From the NCBI GenBank assembly GCA_955652635.1, contig CATPBN010000303.1, positions 1 to 9,421 of the forward strand: a stretch of 9,421 nucleotides of DNA, read 5' to 3'. Below, piece by piece: positions 7,894 to 9,421 of this stretch; position 1 is the stretch's first letter; each line of letters begins with the position of its first letter. Below the pieces are notes generated by a model. That model did no database searches, was not told where the DNA came from, and worked only from the letters and a program-made list of their open reading frames with translations. Both the position numbers and the translations under genes were made by a program. The DNA is from an uncultured Gemmatimonadaceae bacterium. GTDB lineage: Bacteria; Gemmatimonadota; Gemmatimonadetes; Gemmatimonadales; Gemmatimonadaceae.

Positions 7894-7923
7894 AGAATAC
7901 GGTGCAGAGACTTTTCCACGCAA
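7894..7923 (-). promoter_or_regulatory. Candidate ligD promoter giving a nearly leaderless mRNA
   Basis: Reading the minus strand, TTGCGT (7923-7918) is followed after 18 bases by TATTCT (7899-7894, four of six matching TATAAT). Transcription would start at about the ATG at 7888, which fits the absence of a Shine-Dalgarno site. The -35 match is only three of six, so this is weak. Confidence 0.28.
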
Positions 7924-7933
7924 GAAATATTTG

Positions 7934-7963
7934 TGACGCGCCCGTTACTTCTGACTGACGCGC
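7934..7963. repeat. Direct repeat TGACGCGC in the ligD-ku divergent region
   Basis: The octamer TGACGCGC occurs at 7934-7941 and again at 7956-7963. The 22-base centre-to-centre distance is about two turns of DNA, so both copies would face the same side. They lie 26-56 bases before the ku start. A shared operator is possible; no known regulator consensus is recognised. Confidence 0.35.
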
Positions 7964-7989
7964 ATTCCCACTTTTTCTTCTCCCCGCTC

Positions 7990-8808
7990 ATGCCAGCTCG
8001 ATCCATTGCGACTGCGACGATTTCCTTCGGTCTCGTCTCGGTTCCCGTCAACATCTACTCGTCGTCGGAATCCAAGGCGAGTGTGTCGTTCAACATGCTG
8101 CACAAGAAGTGCGGCACCCGCCTCAAGCAGCAGTACATCTGTCCCAAAGACAACAACGAGGTGGTGACCCGCGACGACACAGTCAAAGGCTACGAGTTCG
8201 CCAAGGACCAGTACGTCGTTCTCACCCCTGAGGAGTTGAAGGCGCTCGAGGAGAAAGCGACGTCTACCATAGACGTCATCGAATTCGTCCCGCTCTCGGG
8301 CGTCGACCGCGAGTATCTCGAGAAAGTGTACTACCTGGGGCCCGACAAGGGCGGTGACCGCGCGTATCGTCTCCTCGCAGCAGCGCTCAAAGAGACGGGG
8401 CGCGCTGCCCTCGGACAGTACGCGGCGCGCGGCCAACAGCATCTAGTGCTGCTTCGCCCGCTCAACGGTGTGCTCGTGATGGAGCAGCTCCACTACGCCG
8501 ACGAAGTCCGTCCGACGACTGAAGTAACTATCCCCGCCGGCGAAGTGAAGGACGCCGAGCTCAAGCTCGCGAAGCAGCTGATCGATCAGACGTCGAACGA
8601 TTCGTTCGAGCCCGCCAAATACAAGGACACGGTGCGCGAGCGGACTCTCGAGACGATTCAGAGGAAGATCGACGGACAAGATATCACGGGCGATGCCGCG
8701 CCAAGCTCTGACACCAAGATGCTCGATCTGATGGAAGCGCTGAAGGCCAGCCTATCAAAAGAGACCCCGAAGAAGGAGAAGGCCGAGTCCAAGCGCAAGG
8801 TGTCGTGA
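7990..8808 (+). CDS. ku: NHEJ DNA end-binding protein Ku
   Basis: The 272-residue product is a bacterial Ku, a homodimeric ring that threads onto broken DNA ends and recruits LigD. It opens with the family signature MPARSIATATISFGLVSVPV (1-20). The core beta-barrel runs on with NMLHKKCGTRL, VKGYEFAKDQYV (65-76), PLSGVDREYLEKVYYLGPDKGG (about 101-122), ALGQYAARGQQHLVLLRP (140-157) and a final dimer/arm region to about 225. DLMEALKASL (246-255) and a Lys-rich tail (259-270) form the C-terminal region that in bacterial Ku contacts LigD and DNA. Cys41 and Cys51 are present, but CPKD lacks a second CPxC cysteine, so a full zinc site is unlikely. ATG 7990 is chosen because the family signature starts there, although the frame is open back to 7792. 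No Shine-Dalgarno site is seen; a pyrimidine run precedes the start. The stop overlaps the next gene by four bases. Confidence 0.97.
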   Translation: MPARSIATATISFGLVSVPVNIYSSSESKASVSFNMLHKKCGTRLKQQYICPKDNNEVVTRDDTVKGYEFAKDQYVVLTPEELKALEEKATSTIDVIEFVPLSGVDREYLEKVYYLGPDKGGDRAYRLLAAALKETGRAALGQYAARGQQHLVLLRPLNGVLVMEQLHYADEVRPTTEVTIPAGEVKDAELKLAKQLIDQTSNDSFEPAKYKDTVRERTLETIQRKIDGQDITGDAAPSSDTKMLDLMEALKASLSKETPKKEKAESKRKVS

Positions 8809-9421
8809 AGCTCCTCGCTGGGACCAGCGGTTATGCGTTCAAGGAGTGGAAGGGCGCGTTCTATCCGAAGGAGCTGAAAGACGACGGGATGCTGGGCTAT
8901 TACGCCAGCAAATTCCCGGCGGTCGAGATCAACAACACCTTCTATAGACTGCCGAAGCAGAACGTGCTGCTCGATTGGGCAGCGCAGGTGCCAGACAATT
9001 TCACGTTTGCGTTGAAGGCGAGCCAGCGCATCACGCACCACGCGCGCTTGAAGGAGGATGCGGCGGACACCGTCGATTTCCTCTTAAAAAACACCGCGGT
9101 CCTCGGTGAACGACTGGGCCCGATCCTCTTTCAGCTCCCGCCCAATCTAAAGAAGGATGCAAATCGGTTTCGCGGATTCCTGGGTCTGCTGCCTTCCGAT
9201 CGCCGCTACGTTTTCGAATTCCGGCACGAGAGCTGGTTCGACGAGGAGATCTACGACGCGATGCGCGAGCGGGACATCGCGATGTGCATCATCGAGCAGG
9301 ATGAGTTCAAGTGTCCCGTCGTGTCCACGGCATCCTGGGGATATGTGCGGTTGCATCGGCTCAACTACGATGAGTCGAGTCTCGTCGAGTGGGCGAAGTG
9401 TGTGACGGGACAGACGTGGAA
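8805..9421 (+). CDS. DUF72 (YecE-like) TIM-barrel protein, C-terminus off the window
   Basis: From GTG 8805 the frame stays open for 205 codons to the right edge. DUF72 signatures occur in order: GTSGYAFKEWKGAFYP near the N-terminus, VEINNTFYRLP, FTFALKASQRITH, LGPILFQLPPNLK, FEFRHESWF, then WGYVRLHRLNY. The family adopts a TIM-barrel fold reminiscent of xylose isomerase and endonuclease IV; its biochemical role is not established. The start is fixed by context: GTGA holds both this GTG and the TGA of ku (8805-8808), and AAGG at 8797-8800 lies four bases upstream. Translational coupling to ku is therefore likely, and the protein may be made whenever Ku is. A part in end processing is an attractive inference, not shown by any residue I can identify. 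At least a few dozen C-terminal residues are probably missing from view. Confidence 0.93.
   Translation, partial: MKLLAGTSGYAFKEWKGAFYPKELKDDGMLGYYASKFPAVEINNTFYRLPKQNVLLDWAAQVPDNFTFALKASQRITHHARLKEDAADTVDFLLKNTAVLGERLGPILFQLPPNLKKDANRFRGFLGLLPSDRRYVFEFRHESWFDEEIYDAMRERDIAMCIIEQDEFKCPVVSTASWGYVRLHRLNYDESSLVEWAKCVTGQTW

Noticed and set aside
7792..7989. N-terminal extension of Ku from an ATG at 7792
   Set aside because: The extra 66 residues overlap the start of ligD, look non-protein-like, and the Ku family signature begins exactly at ATG 7990.
7945..8442. Minus-strand frame of 165 codons antisense to ku
   Set aside because: It mirrors the codon pattern of ku; the Ku product itself is unmistakable.
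1..9421. Genomic island, phage, insertion sequence or CRISPR content
   Set aside because: No transposase, integrase, phage gene, spaced repeats or tRNA edge was seen, and base composition looks even by eye.

Overview
The window reads as a piece of GC-rich bacterial chromosome. There are no mobile-element genes, CRISPR repeats, tRNAs or rRNAs in it. Weak or absent Shine-Dalgarno sites, a periplasmic TPR protein of a type I associate with soil phyla, and a Ku/LigD end-joining locus point towards Gemmatimonadota, Acidobacteriota or a similar soil lineage. That placement is inference; no marker gene is present to prove it.

Layout. (1) Positions 1-619, minus strand: the N-terminal 206 codons of a class I SAM-dependent methyltransferase that runs off the left edge. 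(2) Positions 620-758: a divergent intergenic region with a plausible sigma70-type promoter reading right. (3) Positions 759-2866, plus strand: two exported proteins in tandem, a small one resembling a dimeric alpha/beta-barrel fold and a 548-residue TPR protein, 11 bases apart. (4) Positions 2900-3487, plus strand: a DUF4337 membrane protein. Its TAG stop shares the palindrome CTAG with the stop of the convergent next gene. (5) Positions 3484-5178, minus strand: a membrane sensor histidine kinase (DUF4118-like membrane region, GAF, HisKA, HATPase) with no response regulator in view. (6) Positions 5231-7888, minus strand: LigD, a three-domain end-joining ligase in the order phosphoesterase-ligase-polymerase. 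(7) Positions 7889-7989: a 101-base divergent region between ligD and ku. (8) Positions 7990-8808, plus strand: Ku. (9) From 8805 off the right edge, plus strand: a DUF72 protein whose GTG start overlaps the ku stop by four bases.

Working together. Ku and LigD form the two-component bacterial non-homologous end-joining (NHEJ) system: Ku binds and bridges broken ends and recruits LigD, which trims 3' ends, fills gaps and seals the nick. The DUF72 gene is translationally coupled to ku, so it is a candidate accessory of this repair module. The kinase lies 52 bases downstream of ligD on the same strand, but two hairpins sit at that junction and may separate the two genes. The two exported proteins probably form their own transcription unit, perhaps with DUF4337.

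The most interesting parts are the ku-DUF72 coupling, the hairpins at the ligD-kinase junction, and the ligD-ku divergent region, which has a repeated 8-mer and no visible ribosome binding site for either gene. I see no clearly new multi-gene system.
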